DNA from: Sphagnum compactum
Lineage: Eukaryota; Bryophyta; Sphagnopsida; Sphagnales
DNA: 64,000 nt
Assembly (NCBI GenBank): GCA_965153455.1
Contig: OZ234496.1
Span: forward strand, 8,517,863 to 8,581,862
Reading direction: 5' to 3'
This document shows positions 10,441-20,951 of the stretch, in pieces. Each line of letters starts with the position of its first letter. The stretch's first letter is position 1. The notes under the pieces were generated by a model. It worked only from the letters and a program-made list of their open reading frames with translations, ran no database searches and was not told where the DNA came from. Both the position numbers and the translations under genes were made by a program.

Positions 10441-11359
10441 ATGAAGATAGGTCGTAAATAATAAGAACTAAACCCCTTTGGTAAGCAAGAAAATTACTAG
10501 GAAAAGGAATAGAAAGGCAAATCGATAGACCTACAATCTAGTTGTGTGGTAACCAATAGTAATTGATAGTTGCCAGATTTTTTTGACAATTTCAAAGGTC
10601 AAATCAATTTTCATGGACACGATTGATATGGCGTTGGAAATCTCTTTCCAAGGGTTACAAAATGAGTCCTTAAAATGTTCAAATTGAGTTCTACTTGAGG
10701 AAGTTATGAATTTCTAAAGCTTTCCACCTCCAAATAGTCGACATGACAATTAGTTATAATTGTTTAACTAAATTTAGAAATGGTGAAAGTTGAAAAGGGC
10801 ATTGTAAGACAAGAAAGGGGGCACTATGGGAGGAATTAAAGGAGAGCAATTTGGAGGAGAAGGAGGATTGTGATGAGGTGTGGAGTTTTGAAGTTATGGG
10901 AGAGAAATGAAAAAGTGTTAAACGAGTAGATAGTGGTGAGGATTTAAGTTGTTTGGTTCTAAAGCAAAGGAGGAGAGTATTAGTTGACTGAAAAGTGGAG
11001 CCATTCATTGGAACATGAAGACATGGAAATTGATGTGAACATAGATTATTTTATTATAATCATTTTGGTGTAATAAATGATAGAACATTCATGCATGTAT
11101 GTAAGGTGTGTTTGTATGTTTGTGTGTGTGTGAACTTGTGCATGCATGCACAATATTATTTCTTGTTTTTTATTTGAAATAATTTGGAGGTGTGTGTGAA
11201 GTTTTACCAAAATAATTGTTGATCACATGTAGCTTAACACATAGAAGTTGTTGCCTTGGTTATTATGGATACATGGTATTTATAATAATGGCAAAGGGCA
11301 AGAATCCAGTAGTGATACATTTTTAATGTGTATGATTAATTCAATGTGAAATATATCGC
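10441..11359. other. Non-coding stretch with purine-rich part and (TG)n tract (unit 1)
   Basis: Bases ~10780-10990 are purine-rich on the + strand (aaaggggg, gaggagaaggagg). A TG-rich microsatellite-like tract lies at 11107-11143; equivalents are 40521-40567 and 57731-57770. No gene recognised. Confidence 0.5.
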
Positions 11360-11670
11360 TAACACACTCACCTCCCTAATGATAAATCAAGTCCTTACCA
11401 ATGGACTACAATTTTAAAATTGTTAACTTTTGTCAATTTTTTCAATTGACATGTTACAATGTTATATATTAAAGACTTATGTAAATATATAATATAGTTC
11501 AGAAATAATGAAGTATTTAGCTTAATAGGTAAGAGGTGTATTGCCCATCAAACTACTATACCAACCTAACCTACTATAGTACGTATGTACCTATCTACCT
11601 ATAGTAGCCACTACTACTACCTATGTAGATACCTAGGAAAGTAGCGATTATGATACATAGGTAGGATGTC
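11360..11670 (-). mobile_element. Decayed SINE-like head plus TAGG/CCTA block (unit 1)
   Basis: On the - strand, 11360-11425 reads gtagtccattggtaaggact and resembles the tRNA-like head at 12775-12845 (tagtgcaatcgtaaggactt). The region 11520-11670 is again CCTA/TAGG-rich (ctacctatgtagatacctag). Only partly preserved; equivalents of the block are 26270-26410, 40930-41090 and 58140-58290. Confidence 0.4.
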
Positions 11671-11808
11671 ATTTTGTTTGTCCAATTTTATTAGAAACTC
11701 AATTGCCATCTTGACCAAGGATGTTTTTTTGTTTGTTCAACTTGATTAAATGTCCCATATTACTAGAACCCACTAACTATTTGGAACCAAAAATATCTTT
11801 TGTTTTAG

Positions 11809-11859
11809 TTGACTAGATGTCCCATTTGATAGGTAGTCAAATGGGTCATCATTAGTCAA
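11809..11859. repeat. 51-base imperfect inverted repeat (unit 1)
   Basis: Arms TTGACTAG..ATGtCCCATTTGA and TCAAATGGGtCATC..AGTCAA pair over ~21 positions with one central mismatch and a 2-base bulge, around a 7-base loop (taggtag). The core CCCATTTGA/TCAAATGGG is perfect. Each arm ends in the W-box core TTGAC. Unit 1 has one extra mismatch in the right arm compared with units 2-4. Confidence 0.7.
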
Positions 11860-12625
11860 ATTGATAAATGAAAAATCATAATGACTATTCATATGGAGGA
11901 CCTTTAATCAAAATGGACATTTCACCAATCTAAAAGACAAATTAGTCAACTTAAATAGATTAAAAAACCATGTTTTTCTCCTAATGAAATAAACACATGG
12001 ATTAGTTGCAAAGACAAGCAAAGTCAAAACCAATTGCGAAGGAAAGGGGAAAGAAATAAAAGTAAAGGATCACCCAATTTCATTGTAAAAAATATGTTGG
12101 GTTATTTTGTGAATTCCAAAGGCCAAAAATACCCCCTATTACATTTTATGTCCCTATCGTGGGTCAAATTTAACATAAATTAATTAAAATTTAATATGCC
12201 TAAAATTATTAATAATTTATAATTTTTGAAAAAAAAACCATTTTTCTTAATCTTTAGGAGATTTGCAAAATGATATTTCTTTACTTGAAACATTACAGAA
12301 AATGAGGTTTTTTTGGCCAAGAGAATTAGTCAAAAGGTACCCCAAATGGCCGTTTTGGACAAGTTGTTTTAAACCCAACCATTTTGATGAAGTCTTTTTG
12401 GTGGTCTTTTTGGTTGGTTTTTTAATTGGAGTTTTTGATTATCTTTTTTACTATTCAACAATATTTTGACAACAACTGTATATGACTTAATTTTTTAATA
12501 ATAATAACATATTTTATTATATTATATATAATATAACTTATAAAATCATATATTATCCATTAATTAATGAATTTAGCGACTTACATTATTTAATAATTAT
12601 TGTAAAAAATAAAATAAAATAATTT
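11860..12625. other. AT-rich non-coding stretch (unit 1)
   Basis: No gene recognised. The frame at 12263-12469 is aromatic-rich chance translation of T-rich sequence and is not kept in other units. Bases 12480-12620 are almost pure A/T. Confidence 0.6.
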
Positions 12626-12845
12626 TCCTACCTACCTATGTTATGTAACCTAAGACACCTAAACTAAATAGCCTAGGCTAAGTGGCCAACTTTAGACCTA
12701 CTTGTTTAGGTGGCCTAAGTTAGCCATATAAGTCACATCAAACCAAGGTATCCTAGGTAGCCAATGTTGTATGTGTGAGGACTTAAACTCCTCACCTCTA
12801 CTTTGGGGAGTCAAGTCCTTACGATTGCACTACCACTTCAAAAAA
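12626..12845 (-). mobile_element. tRNA-headed SINE-like element, best-preserved copy (unit 1)
   Basis: Read on the - strand: an A-box-like aagtggtagtgcaatcg near 12840, then a T-arm at 12775-12795 made of a 7-base stem GTGAGGA/TCCTCAC around a 7-base loop whose sequence fits a B box (gagtttaagtcc). A ~130-base body follows with many CCTAGG/TAGGT words (gctacctaggata), ending at cataggtaggtagg next to an A/T-rich tail. Unit equivalents are 27380-27600, 42057-42206 (body shortened) and 59262-59478, with the stem decayed in some. Confidence 0.6.
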
Positions 12846-13014
12846 TGAAAACTTTTGTCATCATATTGTAATAGACTTGATTGAATTTTTTGTTTTGATA
12901 TAGATATTGTAATATTGATCAATGAAGTTCAACAATTTTTGTATTCCTGATGTACGTAGGAAGTAATACCATGTACCAAGTAATTACTTTAATAAACCTA
13001 TGCTTAGTAAATTA

Positions 13015-13445
13015 CTACATCCTATAAATTAAATATATAAATAATTAATAAAAAATAAATATCAATGATTGAATAATTATTATGAATTATAAATAAATAA
13101 CATTTATGATTAATAATTGACTATTTTCTATTAATTAATAATTATTCAATATAAATGGCTGATTATTGAATATTTCCTATGAAGTATTAAATATTAATAT
13201 TAGATAATAATAATTTAATAATAATTATTAAAAATTTAAATTATAAATACTTTTTATTGAATATTTTTCAATTACTGGTGATTGGTTATTTAGTATGAAT
13301 TAATAATTAATCAATTAACAACTTGATGGATAAATCAGTTATTGGTTATTAATTAACATTTATTTGGTGGCTAATTTATTATATAATATATTAATCATAA
13401 ATTATTGAGTATTAATTATTAAATATCAACTAATTAATGTATTAA
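13015..13445. other. Extremely AT-rich tract (unit 1)
   Basis: About 430 bases of TTAATTAAT/ATTATTAAT-type words with almost no G or C. Such sequence can act as a matrix-attachment or easily melted region; that role is inference from composition only. Confidence 0.5.
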
Positions 13446-14271
13446 GTTTAAATATTTCACTGTCCTTAAAAAGTAGCATGTAAATAGCCTATTACACTTT
13501 ATAAATACCTACTAGGTGTAATATGCCTAACTTAAGGCCTACTAGCTATGAAGTTAGGTTTCATACGTACCTTAAGCAAAATAAACTTGTAGGTTAAATT
13601 GCCAAATTAATACGGTTGATTTGACTATGTGTCAAATTAGAATGGCCAATTTGACTAATTATAAATCTCAATGGCCATTGCATATGGTCAATTTGACTAA
13701 CCTTTGGCCTTGGTCATCTTGATGGACCCCTGGCCTTTTTGACCAAATGTTTGGTTTGTCGCATGGTTAAAAAGGTCACTTTAGTCAAATGTTTGAATCA
13801 AAAGTGACTTGACTCTTTCATGCCCTAGGTGTTTAATCAACAACCATCCCCTTCAGTCAATATGGACATTGTAGTGAAGTTGGACCTTTTGAAAAGTCAC
13901 CGTTTCTTATAGTGAAATGCAAATCAAACCTTAAACAAATTCGACAAAAAACATACAATTTTTTTTCTATTCTTCAAATTTTTTGGTCTAAATTTGGAAA
14001 ATTGGAAAAAATATTTGGATGGATAAGAACTAATGTGAGTAACGTAGAGCTTGACATGTGGACCTAGATGTTAATGCGGAAACAAGGCTTAACAAAATGA
14101 AAGAATTAATGCCACAAAATTAAAAAGACATTTTCCTAACACATTTGGAAATTAAAAATGGGGTGTTGAAATTGTCAACATCTCAAAAAAATAATTATTT
14201 CAACATTAATTACCATATTTGACTCCTAGGTATGGTACAAATCTTCTAAGGTCAAATTAAGAAACTTGTCA
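13446..14271. other. Non-coding stretch rich in TTGAC/GTCAA words (unit 1)
   Basis: After a small CCTA/TAGG block (13480-13570), bases 13600-13900 repeat words such as caatttgacta, tttgaccaaatg and agtgacttgactc on both strands. TTGAC is the W-box core, but the density may simply reflect decayed repeats. No gene recognised. Confidence 0.4.
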
Positions 14272-14550
14272 TTTTGCATTTGTGAGCTCCCAAGATCAAA
14301 ACATACCTTTGTTATGCATTTGTGAATTCCAAAAACCTAAAAAAAACCCCCATATACATATTTGTGAGTTCCTAAGATGAAAACAAACCTTCGTTATGCA
14401 TATTCACAAACTCTTAAGATGAACATAGACCCCCTTTTTTGCAGAGTTGTGAATTCCCAAGATGAAAATAGACCTTCGTTATGCATATTTGTGAGTTCCC
14501 AAGATGAAAACAAGACCCACATTATGTATATTTGTGAGTTGAGTCCAAAT
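14272..14550 (+). repeat. ~41-base tandem repeat array, about 7 copies (unit 1)
   Basis: Diverged copies of a motif: ttatgcatatttgtga, then gttcccaagatgaaaac, then aaaccttcg. Two further single copies occur ~390 bases downstream (14940-15025). Equivalents are 29010-29232, 43719-43998 and 60896-61152. Confidence 0.75.
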
Positions 14551-16523
14551 TAGGTATAAGGAGCCATTTACCTTTAAAATATTTCACTAGGTTTTTATTT
14601 AAGCAAAATATTTCATAAAATAAACTCAAAATCATGATTTACAAATTTATTTAAATGGTTTCAATTCCTATGACTTAAAAAAATGTTGCATTATATTATA
14701 ATGTAAATATATACATAATTTTAAAAGGTATTTAAAGAAGTCCTTTAAACAATAAAAAATATTGGTTATATTTTTTTTAGTAGATATTCCAGTTTCATAA
14801 TATATCAAGAATATTGTTGTAAGAATTCATCCAAAAAATTTGATGTCAACTTAAATAACCACTTATCACAAAGGAAATTAAACAATGGTTACATCTTGAA
14901 ATGACTCTTTATACCTAATTTGCAACCAACTTTCAAGACCAAATCAATCCCCATTATGCATTTGTAAGCTCCCAAGATCAAAACAAACCCCCATTAAACA
15001 TATTTTGTGAATTCCCCATCACAAAATCCTACCTAACAAAAAATCAATTTTTTTGTATGAATTTGTTGTTTAAAGTTAGCGTGTAGTGTTAACACATTTG
15101 TCATGTTGTATTATGATTAAATTAGTGTGAAATCCATGAAGATTTGTCTAGATACAAATAATGTGTAAATTTTTGTTATCATAATGTTATCCTAAGTCAT
15201 GATTTTTTTCCATCCTTTCTAGGTAATTGAAGTGTAAAATTTGTACAATGTTTGGATGCCAAAGTTTTCATGGTGTTTTCACACATTCTTGCAATTATAA
15301 TAATTATGAAATTATGAATACTATAATTATCCCCCATGATTTTGATAAAAACAATTGGTAAATCACCTTTCAGATATCATTAAACATGTGATTGGTCCAA
15401 AAATTGATGTGAAAGTTTGATCATTTTAGTGTGAAATGGATTATAAATGGTAAAAATGATGAACATCATGGCATTTAATTTTTTAAAATCAAATTTTCTT
15501 TATATATTGAATTTGTTTCAATGCACCTTATTTTTAAATTCCTTATTTGATGGTGGTCAATTTTTATTCTAACAGTAATATGACATACTTTTTAAATTCA
15601 CGTTTTGCAGTACGATATTTGCATGACAAACTTAGTGTTATCATTTTGAAAGTTCATTATGAATATATTTGAAAAAAAAATCCATCCATGTTTTTGAATA
15701 TTATTTTAACTAAAGTTTAGTACAACATGGATAATTTAAAATTTGATAATGTTAATGCTGAATATGACTTTACATTTTAAGTTCATTTACACTTTTAAAA
15801 ACTACAACTTTGACAATCCAAATTGTCCACTTAATTGTGTTTTCATCCACTTGTGTTAAAGGGTCTTATATCCATCCATTTGCCCGATACCTTAAATAAA
15901 TAAAAAGGAATATGTAAAAAGGTGAATCACATTGTTTTATTTAGAAGCAATATTTGTTTTAATGTTTGGGACCTTCCATGAGAAATTATCCATTTAATGA
16001 TATTATTTCACTAGAACGAATTCTATCCTTTGCAACCAAGAAATCAATGATTAGTTGTTTTAAATGATTACATAATTGATTATAGTGATAGGATATTATT
16101 TCAAATCCTATGTGGAAAAAGTTATAGTCATATATCAGTGGTGCATTTGATTAATAGATGATAACATGGTAATAGGAATGATGACATTGTTTTTTCATTG
16201 CAAATTTTCATTCACATGACATCCATGATTGATGACAAAATGACATGGATGTTCAAGATATCATTTGAAAATGTGATAATGACAAAGTCATTTCAAATAT
16301 GACTAAATAATAACTATGCAAATGACGTGAACAAAATGATGTGTCGTTACATAGACAATGTGGTCATACAATTATTTTAAAATGATTATAAAATGATTAT
16401 CAGTAATTTAATATGAATATAAAAAGACAATGAAATATCACATGTATGGAATTGATTTTTGCTAATATTGTACATATAGGGAATATAATAACCTTTAATA
16501 TATAAGAACCTTTAAGTGCAAGA
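14551..16523. other. AT-rich distal non-coding stretch (unit 1)
   Basis: No gene, RNA or strong repeat recognised apart from the two single 41-base-repeat copies near 14940-15025. It is present in units 3 and 4 and largely deleted in unit 2. Confidence 0.6.
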
Positions 16524-17268
16524 TGTGGGAAATATATAATTTATTTGTACATTAAACTTTTATCATAGATTTATATAATTTATATACTATATTTATGAAG
16601 ATACATAAATTTATTTTACGTGTGTAAAAACTTTGCACAATTACATTAAATTATATGTGTACAAATGAACAAATTTAATAATTTGAAAAAATTAGTTGAG
16701 ATTTTAATATTTTTTATTATTTTAAAAATGAAAATGAAAATTTATATTAAATTTACATATCATATTTAATATGAATAATACTTTAAAAGTATATATATAT
16801 ATTATATCCATTTATAAATATTTTATGTGGATAAATTATATGAACTCATATGATTAAATTAACATTTATTGGTAAAATCATGATATATTGGAATCAAAAT
16901 TGTATAATATAAATTCTTAAATCAAATGAATATTTAAGATATGAAATATATATTTTATTTATTTCATGTATAAGTCACAACGATTTTTCTGTTTACAAAT
17001 CATGTGTTTGAATTTATTTTTTCCAAAGAATGGTTATCAAAATGTTATTAAATAAATAAAATTAAAATAATTTTTTTGAAATGAAATAATTTTTAAAAAA
17101 TATATATAATTTTGTACATTATTGAACAAATTTGTTAATAAAATATTCAATTTTTTCATTCGGACAATTATTAATACGATATGAATGATCAAATTTGAAA
17201 TTTTGTGTAATGTTTAGATGAAATATGGTTTATATCGAATAAAAATTAAAATATTTACACAATAACTA

Positions 17269-17490
17269 GGGTGGTTTTGTGGTAAAAGAATTTAACTCCA
17301 TCATTGGGGTACAAGAATTAAATTTCACAAATGACGTTCGTTGTGGTCAACATTGAAATAGTGATTGAATATTCCATACCTACTTAGATTACCTAGGTTA
17401 AGTGGTTACCAAGGTGAGCCTAAGTAGGTAGATTTGGTGATTTATTTAATTAATTAAATTAGGTTTTAAACCTAGTTTAGGTGGTGACAC
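17269..17490 (+). mobile_element. tRNA-headed SINE-like repeat (unit 2)
   Basis: Same A-box-like head (gggtggttttgtggtaaaag) and TAGG-rich body as at 744-970. One base change in the A-box-like part (ttggtgg to tttgtgg). Confidence 0.5.
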
Positions 17491-18758
17491 ATGTCAACAA
17501 TTGATAGGATGAAAAACAATGAAAAACAATATCTTACTATTTATAATAAATTTATCATAATAAATATTATAAATTTAAAAAATAATGTTGCTCAAGTTTT
17601 GGGTCCAATTTGTAATAATAAAAAATAATTAAATGATGACTAAACTATCACTAATGACTTTAGTTATAAACTCAATCATATATTAGAAGAATTTTGCTAA
17701 TGTTTCTCAAGTAAATAACATGAAACTTCTGTTATTATAAATTATCGGTGTGTAAACAACACAAACAATAATTTGTTTACAAATGCACCATGCATGGTTG
17801 ATGTTGTTAAAGGAAAATTCATTGAACTAATTAATTGAATTTCGAGCACTTGTGCAACAAAAGAAGTATGAAGATTCAATCTTGGGTTAAACATTTGTAA
17901 GTTTCTTGGGTTATATCAATTGTAAATTCTTGATTTGAACAATGTAGTTTGTTCAAACTTGAAATGAACTATTCAACTCCTCATGACAATTAGATTGAAA
18001 TGACAAGAACGTTTAAATATGAGGATGCAATGGCATGTTTCACACATGCCTTTCAATTGCATGAAATAGACAAAAACAACATGCACTTCAATTGAAACAA
18101 AAACTGAAGTCCTATGAAACATACTAATAAGTTGAAATACAAAAGATCTTAAAATCACAAAACATCCTAATAATACAGGCACAATCAGATGTCCCGCATG
18201 AACACATGATTAGTCACATAACGTTCTAATCATGGATGCTATCATGTTTTGGCATAATAAAAACAAACTTTGGGCATGGGACAAATTAAATGACGTGGAT
18301 GAAACTTTGTGCACTAACTGAGAATTGTGTGAGGGGGATGGGCCAAGACTCCCAAGACTCTTTCAATTGCACTTTGAAAATGAAAGTTGGAACTTTGTCA
18401 AAGTTTCAACTATCCCGAATGAGGTTTGAATGTTCAAAACATGTTGAAATTGCTTGACCTTTATATAATTGAAAATACCCAAATGAAAATTAGAAAATAG
18501 TGGCCTTGCATTGTTAAAAAAACCTTTATCTTAATAGTTATGATGTTTTGAAAGGTAATGACAAACAAATGTCAAAAAAAATTTCAACCATTCAAAATGG
18601 GATATGGAATAACAAATCATGTCTAATTGAAGAGTTTCACAAATGTTCGAAATTTCTGAAGATTATAAGACAATGGCATCCAAGGTTCGAAACAAATATT
18701 TTCTTTAATGGTTATGATGCCTAAAAGTTGCAAGACATCAATGTGTCCCGATCATGGA
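17491..18758. other. Non-coding stretch (unit 2)
   Basis: Collinear with 971-2209 of the mini-unit but without the internal duplication. No gene recognised. Confidence 0.6.
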
Positions 18759-18816
18759 AGGATTTGAGAATTTTGAAAAAATATCATTTGGATGTAACCC
18801 GACGAGGACACAATAA

Positions 18817-18924
18817 ATATGATGAAATTGAGTTTTCCCATTCAAAGATGAAAGCAATTTTCGATCTGGTGGTGAATGAGACCCTTTATTTAATTGTTAC
18901 ACAACTTTGGCAAACTTGTAACAT
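18817..18924 (+). pseudogene. 108-base HSPA12-like gene fragment (unit 2)
   Basis: Ungapped match to residues ~377-412 of the Hsp70 gene downstream (MKAIFDLVVNE vs MKAIFDPVVNE). It lies in an open frame at 18728-19045 and is flanked by the ~63-base direct repeat (18759-18820 and 18974-19036). Confidence 0.75.
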
Positions 18925-19036
18925 GAGATGTAATCTAGGGTTCATGAAATGCAATTTTAAGGTTTATGAGATGAGGAATTTGAGAACTTTGAAAAAATAC
19001 CATTCGCATGTAGCCCCATGGGGACATAAGAAATAT

Positions 19037-19734
19037 ATTAGGTAGTGTTTCCTATAACATTTTGGGTCAAAGTTGAGTCTATGTAAATATGTGCTAAATT
19101 TGTGATATAGTTTTGGCTTAAACTTGGATCATTCACTATGTTTCTGTAGTTGGTATAATTGAGAGTTGCATGTGAAGCATGTTCCTCCATCCTAATCATT
19201 CATCTTAAAGCTCTTGCATTTGGTGTATTAGAAGTGAAGCTAACGAGTATGCACTAGGTTTATAGAATTCCAATGTTGTAGAATCAAAAGTTTATCGCCA
19301 ATACACTTAACAAGTCTACAAGGGTGTGTCACAATGTTTAGCAATAAGGGAGCTCCAATCTAATGCACAAATTGATTTCAAAATGAAGATGATGAAAAAG
19401 GTAAACATATTTCTAAATCATAAAAACTTTGCTATTAATTTGTAATGTTAATGGAAGCTTTGCTATAGAGTGTAGTTGTTCCTTTGCAAAGCAAGTGAAC
19501 ATTTATTTGTTTTTCGAAGAATTCCCCATTTTGCAAAGGAACATTTTGCTTGTTTTCAAAACCTTCCCTATGTTGAAGAGATCTATCGTATCATTATGGT
19601 GTAATGGCCTCAATTTGGACATTTTTACAATAAGGGCTTTCCTGAAGTGCATATGAGGTTTTCCACTTTGCCTTGGGTGGGCCCTTACGGGAATCTCCTA
19701 ATCATCGGATGTTACCTTACACAATCGATTGGAT
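19037..19734. other. Spacer (unit 2)
   Basis: Collinear with 3471-4139; holds one outlying copy of the purine-rich array motif near 19375. No gene recognised. Confidence 0.6.
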
Positions 19735-20225
19735 GAAGACATTTAATGATGATAATGATTTCAAAATGAAGATGATGAAAAAGTAAGCATGTTTTGCAAG
19801 CCAACAAATTGGATGAAAAAATGAATGATGAAAATGATTTCAAAATGAAGACGATGAAAAAGGTAAGTTTATTTCCAAAAAAATATTGGTTGAAAAGATA
19901 TAATGATGGAATCGAGATGATGAAGAAGGCAAGCATGTTTCCAAGCAAAAAAAAAAAGGAGGCGGAGGAAGGAAAAAAACAGGATGAAAGTGAAGATGAA
20001 GGTTGTAAACATGTTGCCTAGCAAAAAAAAATTTAGTGAAAGTGAAAATGATGAAAATTGAAGAGGATGAAGGAGTTTTAAGGCTGAAGAAATTGGATGA
20101 AGAAATTGGATGAAAGTCGAGATGATGTCAAAATGAAGAAGAATGAAAGCATGTTGGCAAGTAAAAGCATATTGGATGAAGAAAAGTGGATGAAAGTGAA
20201 GATGAGAAGACCTAGAGCAAGTACT
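19735..20225 (+). repeat. Degenerate ~80-base purine-rich tandem array (unit 2)
   Basis: Same repeat as 4140-4655 with slightly different copy content: an 'aattggatgaag' word is doubled near 20090-20110 and part of one copy is missing near 19910. Contains donor-like aaaaag/gtaagt. Confidence 0.7.
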
Positions 20226-20264
20226 AGTTAGAGATGAAGCAAACTCATCCACTAAATTTCATCA

Positions 20265-20951
20265 CCAAAATTGCCTCATTTGGTTTTGTTTGTTTTCTGC
20301 GTGGTCTCGGTGTCCTTCGTTTTGCGTGGTGGGAGGATTCTTCCGCGCGCCTGTGCGAACGCGGCATCTTTCTTTCTCGTCGCCCACTCGTCCTCGGTAA
20401 GGACTTTCCCGGGAACGCTAGAATTTGCGGTTTTTTTCTCTTCTTCTTTTCTGCACACGATTTCTCTTGCACTTTTGTGGGATGTCCGGCGTCTTGATAA
20501 GACGCACGCACGCCCGATGCTGCTCAGTGGAGACAGCAAGCAAGTCTTGTGAGTTGGGAAGAAAGGTGGCTCATGGGTTTGCACAACTAGTAGGAGGTCG
20601 CTCGCTCGCTCATCTTTATTGACCGTGTTCCAGAACTGTCGGTACTCAACAAACCTCTTCCGTCCTTTCCACTTTTCTGAGGATGATTTTGTTGGGTTGC
20701 TGAATTTCTTGAACAAAGGGTTTTGTGATTGATTGCTTGACCGATTGAGAGTGATCGTAAGACTTGGTTGTTGAACTGAGGTTTTGAGGTAAATTTGGGT
20801 ATTGGGTAGTTTGGAGTTTCTGTGCTTCTGCAGTCATCGTCGTGCAAGAGTCCGAAGCTTTTGGAGAGTGCAAGTTCGGACACTTCGTTTGCAGGAGTTG
20901 GTAATTTGGAAGGTGAGCAGGAGGATGAGGAGGCGGAGGAGAACTGTGACA
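20265..20951 (+). promoter_or_regulatory. CpG-rich leader with candidate 5' UTR intron (unit 2)
   Basis: Candidate intron from ctcg/gtaagg at 20397 to tttgcag ending at 20894. Splicing would remove the upstream in-frame ATG at 20802 and leave the MDHAES start. An ATG nine codons upstream of the start (20925, MRRRRRTVT) exists in units 1 and 2 only, so it is not the shared start. Confidence 0.5.

Larger units (their letters stand above)
2305..16523 (+). repeat. Array unit 1
   Basis: Starts with the unit-start word at 2305. About 260 bases in (near 2565) it jumps to sequence that lies ~1.6 kb into the other units (compare 18113), so some 1.3 kb of its 5' part is deleted. The rest is complete apart from a 467-base deletion within the Hsp70 gene. 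It carries a pseudogene copy only. Confidence 0.85.

Noticed and set aside
12775-12845. Functional tRNA gene
   Set aside because: No complete acceptor or anticodon stem can be paired; the T-arm-like hairpin decays independently between units, fitting a SINE relic.
14272-14550. CRISPR-like array
   Set aside because: Copies are contiguous and diverged, with no unique spacers, in a eukaryotic context.
20802-20951. In-frame upstream ATG extending the unit 2 protein by 50 residues
   Set aside because: The extension is not shared by all copies, reads as Arg-rich leader translation, and lies mainly in the candidate 5' UTR intron. The common MDHAES start has a better context.
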